Assembly (NCBI GenBank): GCA_964539095.1
Contig: CAZIFL010000035.1
Coordinates: 1-32,168 of the forward strand
Length of the DNA: 32,168 nt
Origin: DAIPKP01 sp964539095
GTDB lineage: Bacteria > Synergistota > Synergistia > Synergistales > Aminiphilaceae
Direction of reading: 5' to 3'
Below, in pieces: positions 23,314 to 32,038 of this stretch; positions within the stretch are counted from its first letter, which is position 1; each line of letters opens with the position of its first letter. The notes beneath the pieces were generated by a model. That model had not been told where the DNA came from, made no database searches, and saw nothing but the letters and a program-made list of their open reading frames with translations. The translations under genes were made by a program, and so were the position numbers.

Positions 23314-25380
23314 ATGGAATACAAGGATCTGTTGCTGGAAATCGGCACTGAGGAGATTCCTGCGGGTTTTCTCCTCTGGATACGCAAGGAAATTCTCTCC
23401 ATTGCCCAAAAGGAGATGGAATCCTTCCGGATTCCCTTTTCTGGGATGGAGAGCTATGCCACTCCTCGAAGAATAGCGCTTCTCATCAAGGGGGTGGCGG
23501 AGCAACAGGAGGATTCGGTACAGGAGGCCAAGGGTCCTGCATGGAAAAGTGCCTTTGATGCCAACGGAAACCCCACCAAGGCGGCCCATGGTTTTGCCCG
23601 AAGCCGGGGGCTTGATGTTTCGGATCTCGAAATGCGCGAGGTCGGCGGAGTGCAGTACTCCTTTGCCATCTCCCGCACCAAGGGGCTCCCTGCAAAGGAG
23701 ATGCTCCCCGAGGTGATGCTACGGATCATCAAGAATATCGTCTTTCCGAAAAACATGTACTGGAACGAGAGCATGGTGCGGTTTGCCCGCCCTATCCGTT
23801 GGTTTCTCTGCCTCTGGGAGGATGAGATTATTCCCTTCCGTTTCGCAGGATTGGAGTCTGGGCGCATCACCAGGGGGCACCGTTTTATGGGGAAAAAGGA
23901 GATTTCTGTTCCTCGTGCCGGGGCCTACCTGGACCTTCTCTACGACAACTATGTTGTCGCCGATCCTGAAAAGCGGCGGGAAAAGATGCTTGCGGGGATA
24001 GCGGCTCTGGAAAAAGAGATCGAGGGGCATACGGACATCCGTCAGGATCTGGCAGAAGAGAATCTCTACCTCGTGGAGTACCCTGTCCCCTTTTACGGTA
24101 GCTTCGATGAGACCTATCTCGAAATGCCTGAAGAGGTGCTTACCACTACCATGGCTTCCCATCAGCGTTATTTTTCTGTGCGGGATAGCAATGAGAAGCT
24201 CAAGGCTCTCTTTGTGGGGGTGAGCAATAATCGGGCCACCAACATGGGGATCGTTCGGGAAGGAAACGAACGGGTGCTTCGGGCTCGGTTGGCAGACGCC
24301 AACTTTTTCTGGCGGGAGGATCAAAAAAAGCCCCTGGCGGGGATCGTGAAGAATCTGGGGTCTGTAGTCTACCAGGAGCAGTTGGGAACCCTCTACGAAA
24401 AGTGCGAACGTTCCCGCGATCTGGCGGGGCATCTTGCCTCCATGCTTGGGCTGGATGAGGAGACTACCTCTTTTGTCGACCGCACCGCTTTTCTCGCCAA
24501 GGCGGATCTTCTCACCCATATGGTCTATGAGTTTCCGGAGCTTCGGGGGATCATGGGGCGCGAATACGCCAAACGTAATGGAGAACCCCCCCGGGTGGCT
24601 CTCGGAATTCACGAACAGTATCTTCCGGAAAGTGCGGGAAGTGCCCTCCCCTCGGATATGGTCGGTGCCGTGGTGGGCTTTGCAGATCGCATGGATACCG
24701 TAGTAGCCTGTCATAAGGTGGGGCTTGAGCCCACAGGCTCCCAGGATCCCTACGGACTCCGCCGGGCTGCCCGATGCATGAACGAACTCATCTGGGGAAT
24801 GCCCATGGACGTAGATTTTGAAAATATGGTGCGTTACGCCGCAGAGCGGGTTGAGGCGGAAGGTGCTGTGGTAGATCAGGTGCTCGGTTTTCTGAAACAG
24901 CGTCTCCTCATGCAGCTTAAGGAAAAAGGATACTCACATGAAATGATAACCATGACCATGGATGTTATCTGGCGTCGTCCCCTGCGGCTGTCCGAGTTTC
25001 TGGAAACTCTCAGGGAGATTTCTCCCGAGGCGTGGTTCCAGAAGCTTGCTACTGCAGTGGGACGAGTGAACAATATCCTTCAGAAGGCGGGGAGTGTGGA
25101 GCCTCTCTGGAGGGAAGATCTTTTTGAAAGTTCTTGGGAGACTTCCCTGGGAGAAACTATCCGAAACCACCGGGATGTCGTCGAAGAGGCGATGAAAGAT
25201 TTTCAGTGGAAGAAAGTGGCGGGCATTTTGGCGGAGCTGGAAGCTCCTGTTACCGCCTTTTTCGAGAACGTCATGGTCATGGCTGAGAACGAGGAGATTC
25301 GCAAAAACCGACTGGGGCTTCTGGAGGACTGCCGCCTCCTCTTTGCCCGGGTGGGGAATATTGCCTCTCTCAAGCAGTAA
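23314..25380 (+). CDS. glyS: Glycyl-tRNA synthetase beta subunit
   Basis: A 688-residue subunit providing tRNA recognition for the alpha2beta2 enzyme. The N-terminus DLLLEIGTEEIPAGF, then SYATPRRIALLI, VRFARPIRWFLCLW and MASHQRYFSVRD are family hallmarks. A DALR-like anticodon-binding region is at the C-terminus. The start has GGAGGAGA upstream. It is the last gene of the long plus-strand run and is followed by a terminator. Confidence 0.97.
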   Translation: MEYKDLLLEIGTEEIPAGFLLWIRKEILSIAQKEMESFRIPFSGMESYATPRRIALLIKGVAEQQEDSVQEAKGPAWKSAFDANGNPTKAAHGFARSRGLDVSDLEMREVGGVQYSFAISRTKGLPAKEMLPEVMLRIIKNIVFPKNMYWNESMVRFARPIRWFLCLWEDEIIPFRFAGLESGRITRGHRFMGKKEISVPRAGAYLDLLYDNYVVADPEKRREKMLAGIAALEKEIEGHTDIRQDLAEENLYLVEYPVPFYGSFDETYLEMPEEVLTTTMASHQRYFSVRDSNEKLKALFVGVSNNRATNMGIVREGNERVLRARLADANFFWREDQKKPLAGIVKNLGSVVYQEQLGTLYEKCERSRDLAGHLASMLGLDEETTSFVDRTAFLAKADLLTHMVYEFPELRGIMGREYAKRNGEPPRVALGIHEQYLPESAGSALPSDMVGAVVGFADRMDTVVACHKVGLEPTGSQDPYGLRRAARCMNELIWGMPMDVDFENMVRYAAERVEAEGAVVDQVLGFLKQRLLMQLKEKGYSHEMITMTMDVIWRRPLRLSEFLETLREISPEAWFQKLATAVGRVNNILQKAGSVEPLWREDLFESSWETSLGETIRNHRDVVEEAMKDFQWKKVAGILAELEAPVTAFFENVMVMAENEEIRKNRLGLLEDCRLLFARVGNIASLKQ

Positions 25381-25401
25381 ATACTGTAAAAAGCATTTTC
25401 T

Positions 25402-25445
25402 GAAGGAAGAGGAGACATTCTCCCCTTCCTTCTTTTGCTTTTTAT
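25402..25445 (+). terminator. Terminator after glyS
   Basis: A 13-bp stem with one mismatch (25402-25414 with 25420-25432; outer arms GAAGGAA/TTCCTTC) and an ACATT loop, followed by TTTTGCTTTTT. Confidence 0.85.
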
Positions 25446-25459
25446 GTTACAGTTACGTT

Positions 25460-25468
25460 TGATAGAAT
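25460..25468 (+). promoter_or_regulatory. Candidate extended -10 promoter for ppsR
   Basis: TG-A-TAGAAT (25460-25468) lies 14 bp after the glyS terminator and 28 bp before the ppsR start. The -35 region is poor (TTTATG, 16-bp spacing), as is common for extended -10 promoters. Confidence 0.4.
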
Positions 25469-25496
25469 CCAGAGATAAGGAATGGAGGAGATTGCG

Positions 25497-26297
25497 ATGC
25501 CCCAGGATCTGTTTGTCGTTTCCGACTTTACCGGAGAAACTGCGGAGCACGTGGCCCGAGCGGCGGCGAGTCAGTTTGGTCCCGAGGCGGTGGCGTTCAG
25601 CCGCTATCGTTATGTGAATACTGAAGAGAAAGTGCAGGAGGTTCTTCGGGAGGCTCAAGAAAAACAGGCAGTGGTCATCTGCACCCTGGTGGACCACCAC
25701 CTTCGAAAGATGCTCGTGGAAGCTGCAAAGAAAAACGAAATTCTTCTTATCGATATTCTTGGCCCTATTCTCTTCGTGCTGGAAAAAAAGCTTGGTAAGC
25801 CTCCTCTTGAAACTCCGGGGCTTCTGCGAAAGATGGATGAGGAGTATTTCCGCCGGGTCAAGGCTATTGAATTTGCCATCAAATGTGACGATGGCCGGAG
25901 TCCTGAACTTCTGGAGGAGGCGGATCTGGTTGTTGTGGGGGTCTCTCGAACGAGTAAAACTCCCCTCTCTATGTATCTTGCCCATTACGGGGTTATGGTG
26001 GCGAATATCCCACTCATCCCTGAAGCCACACTCCCGGATCAGCTTTTTAAGCTTCCTCCGGAGCGCACCGTGGGCCTCACTATCCAGCCGGAGAAGCTTA
26101 TCAATATTCGTCGGGAGAGGCTTCGTGTTCTCGGCCTTGACGCGGAAGAGTCCAGCTACGTTCAGTGGGAGCGGGTAGAGGAGGAACTCTCCTATGCCCG
26201 GAACGTCTTCAACAAACTTCGCTGCAAATCCTTTAACGTCACAAACCGGGCCATAGAAGAGACAGCCCAGGAGATTTTGGATTATCTACGAGCCTAG
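25497..26297 (+). CDS. ppsR: PPDK regulatory protein (DUF299 kinase/pyrophosphorylase)
   Basis: A 266-residue bifunctional regulator of the DUF299/PDRP family: it phosphorylates a Thr beside the catalytic His of its target using ADP and removes the phosphate with inorganic phosphate. FVVSDFTGETAEHVA opens the protein, and the P-loop-like GVSRTSKTPLSMYLA is near residues 148-162. The start at 25497 follows TGGAGGAG by six bases. The target is very probably the PPDK encoded next downstream, so 'PDRP' is a better name than PEP-synthase regulator. Its stop lies at the edge of an unusual structured spacer. Confidence 0.9.
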   Translation: MPQDLFVVSDFTGETAEHVARAAASQFGPEAVAFSRYRYVNTEEKVQEVLREAQEKQAVVICTLVDHHLRKMLVEAAKKNEILLIDILGPILFVLEKKLGKPPLETPGLLRKMDEEYFRRVKAIEFAIKCDDGRSPELLEEADLVVVGVSRTSKTPLSMYLAHYGVMVANIPLIPEATLPDQLFKLPPERTVGLTIQPEKLINIRRERLRVLGLDAEESSYVQWERVEEELSYARNVFNKLRCKSFNVTNRAIEETAQEILDYLRA

Positions 26298-26579
26298 AGC
26301 GGTTCTCGTTGTCATGTGACACTGTGTTAACAGGAGAGCTGGAGGTTGTGTGTCCCCGGCAGCGACATAGTGGTCGGCGAGTGCAGCTTTGCGTCGCGGA
26401 GGCCCGGTATCGGCACAGGACGTGCCGGTAAGCCCCAGCCGCGCCATGGACGGCGCGCCTGGGGCGACGGGCCGGAGCAGCAAAGCAAGGGAGCGGTTCG
26501 ACCAGTCGAGAGCAGAGGGGACACACAAGCGGAGGCTCCGTGAAACAGCAGGTGACACATTATTTATGAAGCCGCTCTA
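26295..26579 (+). other. Highly structured non-coding element (candidate ncRNA or small palindromic mobile element)
   Basis: A spacer made almost wholly of nested complementary blocks. The frame is a perfect 12-bp inverted repeat, TTGTGTGTCCCC (26346-26357) with its complement at 26517-26528. Inside, in order: CGAC/GTCG (26363/26505), TGGTCG/CGACCA (26371/26499), GCTTTGC/GCAAAGC (26386/26480) and GGCCCG/CGGGCC (26401/26468). These enclose two apical hairpins, at 26408-26430 (9 bp, loop AGGAC) and 26433-26464 (6+6 bp, loop ATGGAC). Some 56 pairs in 183 nt are all compatible with one fold. Outer pairs are GGAG/CTCC (26333/26536) and TAGAGCGG/CCGCTCTA (26295/26572). No convincing gene or transposase is present. 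Function unknown: a structured RNA or leader of ppdK, or a MITE/REP-like insertion. Confidence 0.75.
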
Positions 26580-26601
26580 AAACTAAGGAGGTGTTCGTAT
26601 C

Positions 26602-29253
26602 ATGACTGTTTCCGCAAATTCCATGGTAGTCAATTTTTCCGAGGCCGACGGAAAGCGAAAGGACCTTCTCGGAGGAAAAGGAGCCAATCTCGCCTCCATG
26701 ACCCAGCAGGGATTTCCGGTTCCCCCGGGCTTTATTATCAGCACTGAAGCCTGCCGGCAATATTGGGATGATCCCCAGGGCCTCATGAATGGCATCTGGC
26801 CTGAGGTGCTGCAGGCCGTAAAAGATCTTGAGGAGAGTACCGAGAAAGTTTTTGGCGGCACCGAGGGGATGCCTCTTCTCGTCTCGGTGCGCTCCGGAGC
26901 CCCTGTCTCTATGCCCGGCATGATGGATACCATTCTTAACCTTGGCATCAATAAAGAGGTGGCGGAGCATCTTGGAGAGATCTCGGGGACCCCCCGCTTT
27001 GCCTGGGATAGCTACCGTCGGTTTATCTCCATGTACGCCACAGTGGTGGCGGGGTTGGATGACGAGCTTTTCGAGCATCCCCTCTTCGACCTCAAAAATC
27101 GCCTGGGAGTTACCTTCGACTACGAACTTGACGAGAACTCTCTGGTAAAGCTGGTGGAGGAGTATCTTTCGATCTACCGGAAGCATGCGGGGCATCCCTT
27201 TCCACAGGATCCCTGGGAGCAGCTTCGTTCTGCTGTGGAGGCGGTCTTCCGGAGCTGGGATACTCCTCGGGCAAAAACCTATCGAAAAATCAATAAAATT
27301 CCTCACGATCTGGGAACTGCGGTAAGCGTCGTGAGCATGGTTTACGGTAATCTTGGGGAGGACTGCGGTACCGGTGTCTGCTTTACCCGGAACCCCTCTC
27401 ATGGTGCGAAGGGGCTCAATGGGGAGTATCTCATGAATGCCCAGGGAGAGGACGTGGTGGCGGGGATACGAACCCCCGAAGATTTAAGCTCCATGGAGCA
27501 GCGCATCCCCCATCTTTACAAGGAACTTGTAGCCACCGGGGAGAAGCTGGAAGCCTTCTACCAGGATATGCAGGATATCGAATTTACCGTGGAGCGGGGT
27601 GTGCTCTATATTCTCCAGACTCGCAACGCCAAACGTACCGCTCGAGCCGCGGTGACCGTGGCGGTGGATATGGTGGAGGAGGGGCTCATCGATGCCAAAA
27701 CAGCCCTTCTGCGGGCTACCCCGGAGCAGGCGGAGCAGCTTCTTCACAGCCAGATCGATCCGGAAGTGCAGCTTATCCCTATTGCCAAGGGGCTTCCCGC
27801 CTCACCGGGAGCTGCCATTGGAAAGGTCCTCTTCAATCCCGACGAGGCTGAAGAGGCTGCGAAAAAAGGAGAAAAGGTTATTCTCGTGCGTCCCGAAACA
27901 ACTCCGGACGATGTGCATGGTCTCTTTGCCGCCCAGGGAGCGCTTACGAGCCGGGGGGGGATGACGAGCCACGCGGCGGTGGTAGCCCGGGGGATGGGCA
28001 AACCCTGCGTCTCGGGATGTGATGAGATTACCATCTCCATGGAGACCGAGGAGTTTACCGCTCGGGGGAACACGGTGAAAAAGGGAGATGTCATCACGCT
28101 GGATGGCACCCGGGGGCTTGTCTTTCTCGGGGAGGCTCCTCTTATCCGCCCCTCCTTCGACGAAGCCTTTCAGAAGCTTCTCATTCTGGCGGATCAGGAG
28201 GCGAAGCTCGAAGTATGGGCCAATGCGGATAACCCCGAAGATGCCCGAAAAGCCATGGAGTTCGGTGCCAGGGGTATCGGCCTCTGCCGGACGGAACACA
28301 TGTTTATGCAGCAGGAACGCCTTAAAATTATGCAGGAGATGATCCTTGCCCAGGAGCGCGAAGAACGCCTTGAGGCGCTGGAGAAGCTTCAGGTCATGCA
28401 GGAGGAGGACTTTATCGGAATCTTCCGAGCCATGAAGGGATACCCTGTAACCATCCGCCTTCTGGATCCGCCACTCCACGAATTTCTCCCCCAGGAGGGG
28501 GATCTTCTTGAGCAGATTCAGGAGGCCGAAAAAAGAGGAGATGCCTCGGAGAAGGCCCGGCTTGTTCGGATGCGCAGCAAAGCCCGAAGCCTTCACGAGA
28601 ACAACCCCATGCTGGGCTTCCGTGGATGCCGTCTGGGGATCATCTATCCGGAGATCTACGAAATGCAGGTTCGGGCCATTCTCGGAGCCGCCTGCACGCT
28701 CCAGGAGGAAAAACTCCCCGTGGATCCTCACATCATGTTCCCCCTGGTGGGAACTCTAGAAGAGATGAAACGCATGGGGGATCTCACAGAGAAAATTGCC
28801 CGCCAGGTTTTCGAGGGGCGGGGGATTACCGTCCCCTACCATATCGGCTCCATGATCGAAGTGCCCCGGGCGGCCCTCGTGGCGGGAGAGGTGGCTGCCA
28901 TCGCCCAGTTTTTCAGCTTTGGCACCAACGACCTTACGCAGACAACCTTTGGATACTCCCGGGACGATGCAGAGGGGAAATTCCTCGCGGAATACGTGCA
29001 GCAACAGGTGCTTCCCGCAAATCCTTTCCACTCCCTGGATACCCATGGAGTGGGGAGGCTTATGAAAATTGCTGTTAAAGAGAGTCGGGAGGCCCGGAAG
29101 GATATCAAAATGGGTATCTGTGGCGAACATGGGGGCGATCCTGAGAGCATCCGGTTCTGCCATGATCTTGCCTTGGCCTACGTAAGCTGTTCCCCCTATC
29201 GTATCCCCGTAGCGCGTCTTGCAGCGGCTCATGCGGCGTTGCAAGAGAAGTAA
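26602..29253 (+). CDS. ppdK: Pyruvate, phosphate dikinase
   Basis: An 883-residue enzyme interconverting pyruvate, ATP and Pi with PEP, AMP and PPi, often used in PPi-based glycolysis of anaerobes. The N-terminal ATP-grasp domain (about 1-350; GGKGANLASMTQQGFPVPPG) leads to the swivelling phosphohistidine domain with GGMTSHAAVVARGMGKPCVSG. There H457 is the catalytic His and T455 the regulatory Thr targeted by PDRP. The C-terminal PEP/pyruvate barrel contains C840 (GICGEHGGDP). AAGGAGGTG lies eight bases before the start. The regulator is encoded just upstream, across the structured spacer. Confidence 0.97.
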   Translation: MTVSANSMVVNFSEADGKRKDLLGGKGANLASMTQQGFPVPPGFIISTEACRQYWDDPQGLMNGIWPEVLQAVKDLEESTEKVFGGTEGMPLLVSVRSGAPVSMPGMMDTILNLGINKEVAEHLGEISGTPRFAWDSYRRFISMYATVVAGLDDELFEHPLFDLKNRLGVTFDYELDENSLVKLVEEYLSIYRKHAGHPFPQDPWEQLRSAVEAVFRSWDTPRAKTYRKINKIPHDLGTAVSVVSMVYGNLGEDCGTGVCFTRNPSHGAKGLNGEYLMNAQGEDVVAGIRTPEDLSSMEQRIPHLYKELVATGEKLEAFYQDMQDIEFTVERGVLYILQTRNAKRTARAAVTVAVDMVEEGLIDAKTALLRATPEQAEQLLHSQIDPEVQLIPIAKGLPASPGAAIGKVLFNPDEAEEAAKKGEKVILVRPETTPDDVHGLFAAQGALTSRGGMTSHAAVVARGMGKPCVSGCDEITISMETEEFTARGNTVKKGDVITLDGTRGLVFLGEAPLIRPSFDEAFQKLLILADQEAKLEVWANADNPEDARKAMEFGARGIGLCRTEHMFMQQERLKIMQEMILAQEREERLEALEKLQVMQEEDFIGIFRAMKGYPVTIRLLDPPLHEFLPQEGDLLEQIQEAEKRGDASEKARLVRMRSKARSLHENNPMLGFRGCRLGIIYPEIYEMQVRAILGAACTLQEEKLPVDPHIMFPLVGTLEEMKRMGDLTEKIARQVFEGRGITVPYHIGSMIEVPRAALVAGEVAAIAQFFSFGTNDLTQTTFGYSRDDAEGKFLAEYVQQQVLPANPFHSLDTHGVGRLMKIAVKESREARKDIKMGICGEHGGDPESIRFCHDLALAYVSCSPYRIPVARLAAAHAALQEK

Positions 29254-29290
29254 GCTGAAGTGTAGCTACGAGTGTAAAATTGAAATAGCC

Positions 29291-29326
29291 AAAAGGGGCC
29301 TTTCCTGGATAGGAAGGGCCCCTTTT
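29291..29326. terminator. Bidirectional terminator between ppdK and PBP gene
   Basis: AAAAGGGGCC (29291-29300) pairs with GGCCCCTTTT (29317-29326), and the inner TTTCCT/AGGAAG extends the stem to 16 bp around GGAT. With A and T runs on both sides it can end both convergent transcripts. Confidence 0.9.
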
Positions 29327-29379
29327 CGCATCGCATCGTTGCCTGTTTCTTTGCCTGTTTACAGAGGAAAGGTTAAAGG

Positions 29380-31707
29380 CTAATCCGAAAGGCCGTATTG
29401 CCGAAGCAGATCGTTGTATCTATCCTCGTAGGTTATTGTTCCCCCTGGGCTCTGCAGGGGAATATAGGCGGGGGGAGTGTTTCCCGGAAGCAGCGTCGGA
29501 TCGCTCTGGGGAATCTGCACGGGCTGGGTAAAGAAAGCCGGAATCGCCTCTCCACCTTGAGGTGCGGAGGCGAGGGCTCCAAGAGCGTATTTCCCCGTAA
29601 GAAGATCATCCCCTCTGGCGAGGTAGAGCTTCGGTGCTTCGGGATCGTTCTCCGCCTCCACCAGGCTCCCTCCATGAAGAGGGCAGAGGGCGGTAGGGGT
29701 AAGCAGAGAGGGCATGAGAACGCTTACCTTTGGGCACCCCTCGGTAGCACGGTACCCTGTGGTACGGCAGATGGTAATGGCCTCCATACCCTCAGGGGGG
29801 GCAGGGAACTTTTTCTCTACTCCCAGCCTTTCCACCGCCTGGCCTGTAAAATCTCTCCAGATAGGGGCTGCCACAACGCCCCCGGTGGCTTTGCTGCCGA
29901 TAGGACTGTGATTGTCGTTACCTGCATAGACACCCACCACGAGCCCCGGAACGCCCCCAACGAACCATGCATCCCTGAAATCGTTAGTGGTGCCGGTTTT
30001 GCCGAAAACCTCGTATCCCTTGATGCGGCATCGACTACCCGTGCCGTACTCCACCACGAGCTGTAAAAGGGAGCGCATCATCACCGCCAGATCTTCGGGG
30101 ATTCCCTGGGTAATCTGAGGGCCATTCTCCTCCAGAATCAGGTCGGTATCCGAGCGGATCTCCCGGATAGCAAAGGGGGTTATGCGATATCCGCCGTTGG
30201 CAAAAGGAGCGTAGGCGGCAGTCAGTTCCAGAGGGGTTACGCTGGCTGACCCCAGCGCCACCGAAAGGTCATGCGGAAGGTGTGGAGAGATAATTCCCGC
30301 ACGTCGGGCCATCCCGATGATCTTGTCCGGCCCCACAAGCTCCGCTGCTCGAACTGCCACAGTGTTGTAGGAGTGGATGAGAGCATTCGCAATTGTCGTC
30401 TCGCCGTTGTACTTTCCGTCGTAATTCCCGGGGCTCCATCCGTTATCAAAAGAGAGAGGGGCATCCAGAAGGCGGTCTATGGGGCGTACGCCGGATTCGA
30501 AAGCCGCCAGATATGTGAAGGGTTTGAAGGAAGAGCCCGGCTGACGGTACGCCTGGGTGGCCCTGTTGAACTTGGAGGCCTCGAAGTTTTTACCCCCCGC
30601 GAGGGCGAGAATCTCTCCCGTCACAGCATCCAACGCCACCAGAGCACCCTCGGTGCGAAGCTCCTGAAGGCTTTTTTCTGCTATCTCCTGCAGAGTTAAG
30701 TCTAAAGTTGTGTAAATCTTCAACCCTCCCCGGTAGACCTGGTCCTTTCCGTACTTCGGAAGAAGATCCTTGAAAAGAAGGTGTGAGACGAAGTGGGGAG
30801 CCCGGGATGATTCAAGAGTCTTCTCCTTGAGCCCCACAAGGTGAAGCTCTTCTGCCCCCGCCCCATCGGCCTGTTCCGGGGAGATCATGCCGAGTTCAGT
30901 CATACGCCGTAGTACGTACTGCTGGCGGTTTCGAGCAGCATCTTCAGAGCGGTAGGGGCTGTATCTTCCCGGAGCGGGGAGAATGCCCGCGATAATGGAG
31001 GCTTCTCCCAGAGTGAGTTGGTTCGGGGCCTTGCCGAAATAAATCTGGGAGGCCGCCCCAATCCCCCAGGCCCCGTGCCCCACGTGAACAGAGTTAAGAT
31101 ACATCTCAAGGAGCTGCTGCTTAGAGAAGAGCTTTTCCAGCCGGAAGGCGAGGATTGCCTCCTTGGCTTTCCGTTCCAGAGTTTGCTCCTGGGTCAGAAA
31201 GAGAGTGCGGGCTACCTGTTGAGTAATGGTACTTCCGCCCTGTTTTATCCCCTTGTGTGCCAGGGTAACGAGAAGTGCCCGGCCGATCCCTCGAAAATCG
31301 AGCCCCCCGTGGCGGTAAAAATTGGCGTCCTCCGCAGCGATTACAGCCTGGGTCATCCAGGGGGAGATCTGCTCTAAAGGAACCCACTTTCGATTCTCCT
31401 CGTACAACCGGGCAATCACCTCTCCGTGGCGATCGTACAAAACGGTGGTCAAGCTTGGCTTATGATGGATGATCTCATCCGTGCCGGGAAGATCCGCACT
31501 CAGCTTGCGCACGTAGAGGACTCCCCAGAGAGAGGCGGCGGCCACTCCCATAAGGAGAAGTAGGAGCAGGGCGGTAAGACAGAAGAAAAAACATCCTCCC
31601 CCTTTTTTCTCCTTCTCTTCAGAGGGTTGTTTTCGGGATCTTCCGGAGGAGGAAGCTTCCCCCGCAGGGGCATGGGATCTTTGCGCATTCCTGTCAGATC
31701 TTCTCAT
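29380..31707 (-). CDS. Class A penicillin-binding protein (PBP1A type)
   Basis: A 775-residue bifunctional cell-wall synthase anchored in the inner membrane. A basic cytoplasmic tail (1-38) and one membrane helix (about 39-62) precede the GT51 glycosyltransferase with E126 in AAEDANFYRHGGLD, GGSTITQQVAR (157-167) and EMYLNSVHVGHGAWGI. The transpeptidase shows S392 in PGSSFKPF (SxxK), SYN (446-448) and KTGT (570-573). The C-terminal tail is proline-rich. The start at 31707 has AAAGGAG 14 bases upstream, a rather long spacing; no better in-frame start is visible. It is transcribed away from the rRNA operon and converges on ppdK. Confidence 0.95.
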   Translation of the reverse strand: MRRSDRNAQRSHAPAGEASSSGRSRKQPSEEKEKKGGGCFFFCLTALLLLLLMGVAAASLWGVLYVRKLSADLPGTDEIIHHKPSLTTVLYDRHGEVIARLYEENRKWVPLEQISPWMTQAVIAAEDANFYRHGGLDFRGIGRALLVTLAHKGIKQGGSTITQQVARTLFLTQEQTLERKAKEAILAFRLEKLFSKQQLLEMYLNSVHVGHGAWGIGAASQIYFGKAPNQLTLGEASIIAGILPAPGRYSPYRSEDAARNRQQYVLRRMTELGMISPEQADGAGAEELHLVGLKEKTLESSRAPHFVSHLLFKDLLPKYGKDQVYRGGLKIYTTLDLTLQEIAEKSLQELRTEGALVALDAVTGEILALAGGKNFEASKFNRATQAYRQPGSSFKPFTYLAAFESGVRPIDRLLDAPLSFDNGWSPGNYDGKYNGETTIANALIHSYNTVAVRAAELVGPDKIIGMARRAGIISPHLPHDLSVALGSASVTPLELTAAYAPFANGGYRITPFAIREIRSDTDLILEENGPQITQGIPEDLAVMMRSLLQLVVEYGTGSRCRIKGYEVFGKTGTTNDFRDAWFVGGVPGLVVGVYAGNDNHSPIGSKATGGVVAAPIWRDFTGQAVERLGVEKKFPAPPEGMEAITICRTTGYRATEGCPKVSVLMPSLLTPTALCPLHGGSLVEAENDPEAPKLYLARGDDLLTGKYALGALASAPQGGEAIPAFFTQPVQIPQSDPTLLPGNTPPAYIPLQSPGGTITYEDRYNDLLRQYGLSD

Positions 31708-31846
31708 GGGCAGACATCAATCTCCTTTATTGTGGTGTTCTCCATCTCTTGCGAGCCCTCCGGAGAGGCTGTGTCGAGGTTTTTCTGCAGCAAAAAAACC
31801 TTCCCAGATGCGGGGTAAAGAGGGATATTTCAAGGACTCTTTGGGG

Positions 31847-31855
31847 ATTATAGCA
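31847..31855 (-). promoter_or_regulatory. Extended -10 promoter of the PBP gene
   Basis: On the minus strand, TGC-TATAAT reads as an extended -10 (31855 to 31847). Transcription would begin about 130 bases before the PBP start codon. The palindromic TTGCAA used as the rRNA -35 lies 21 bp further upstream, too far to serve as a standard -35. Confidence 0.5.
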
Positions 31856-31873
31856 CAGTCCGAAAAAAAGGGG

Positions 31874-31902
31874 TTGCAAAGCTCAAAGAAGCGTGATATA
31901 GT
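31874..31902 (+). promoter_or_regulatory. rRNA operon promoter
   Basis: TTGCAA (31874-31879) and TATAGT (31897-31902) with 17-bp spacing, about 130 bp upstream of 16S rRNA. The predicted start is near 31909. Only this one rrn promoter is evident in the window. It matches the tRNA-Gln promoter in -35 sequence and spacing. Confidence 0.75.
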
Positions 31903-31908
31903 ACCTCT

Positions 31909-32038
31909 CGCCGCCACGAAGCAGTGGCGCACGAACCTTGAAAACAAAATACAGCGTGCATCAAGCATAACGATCTTGAACAGCAGTACTCAAAGAATCA
32001 GGCAGACGAGATCTGTAGGATCTTTGTAATAGAAGAAT
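31909..32038 (+). promoter_or_regulatory. 16S rRNA leader with boxA-like antitermination site
   Basis: The 130-nt leader between the rrn promoter and the mature 16S start has no gene. CCTTGAAAACAAAATACAG near 31936-31954 resembles the boxA-like element seen in rRNA leaders and spacers of many bacteria, where Nus factors assemble. CGCCGCCACGAAGCAGTGGCG (about 31910-31930) contains a CGCCAC/GTGGCG hairpin. Confidence 0.5.

Noticed and set aside
26346..26543. Short reading frames on both strands in the ppsR-ppdK spacer (up to about 95 residues)
   Set aside because: They have no ribosome binding site, their composition is arginine/proline-rich from GC-rich stems, and the complementary blocks explain the sequence better than coding.
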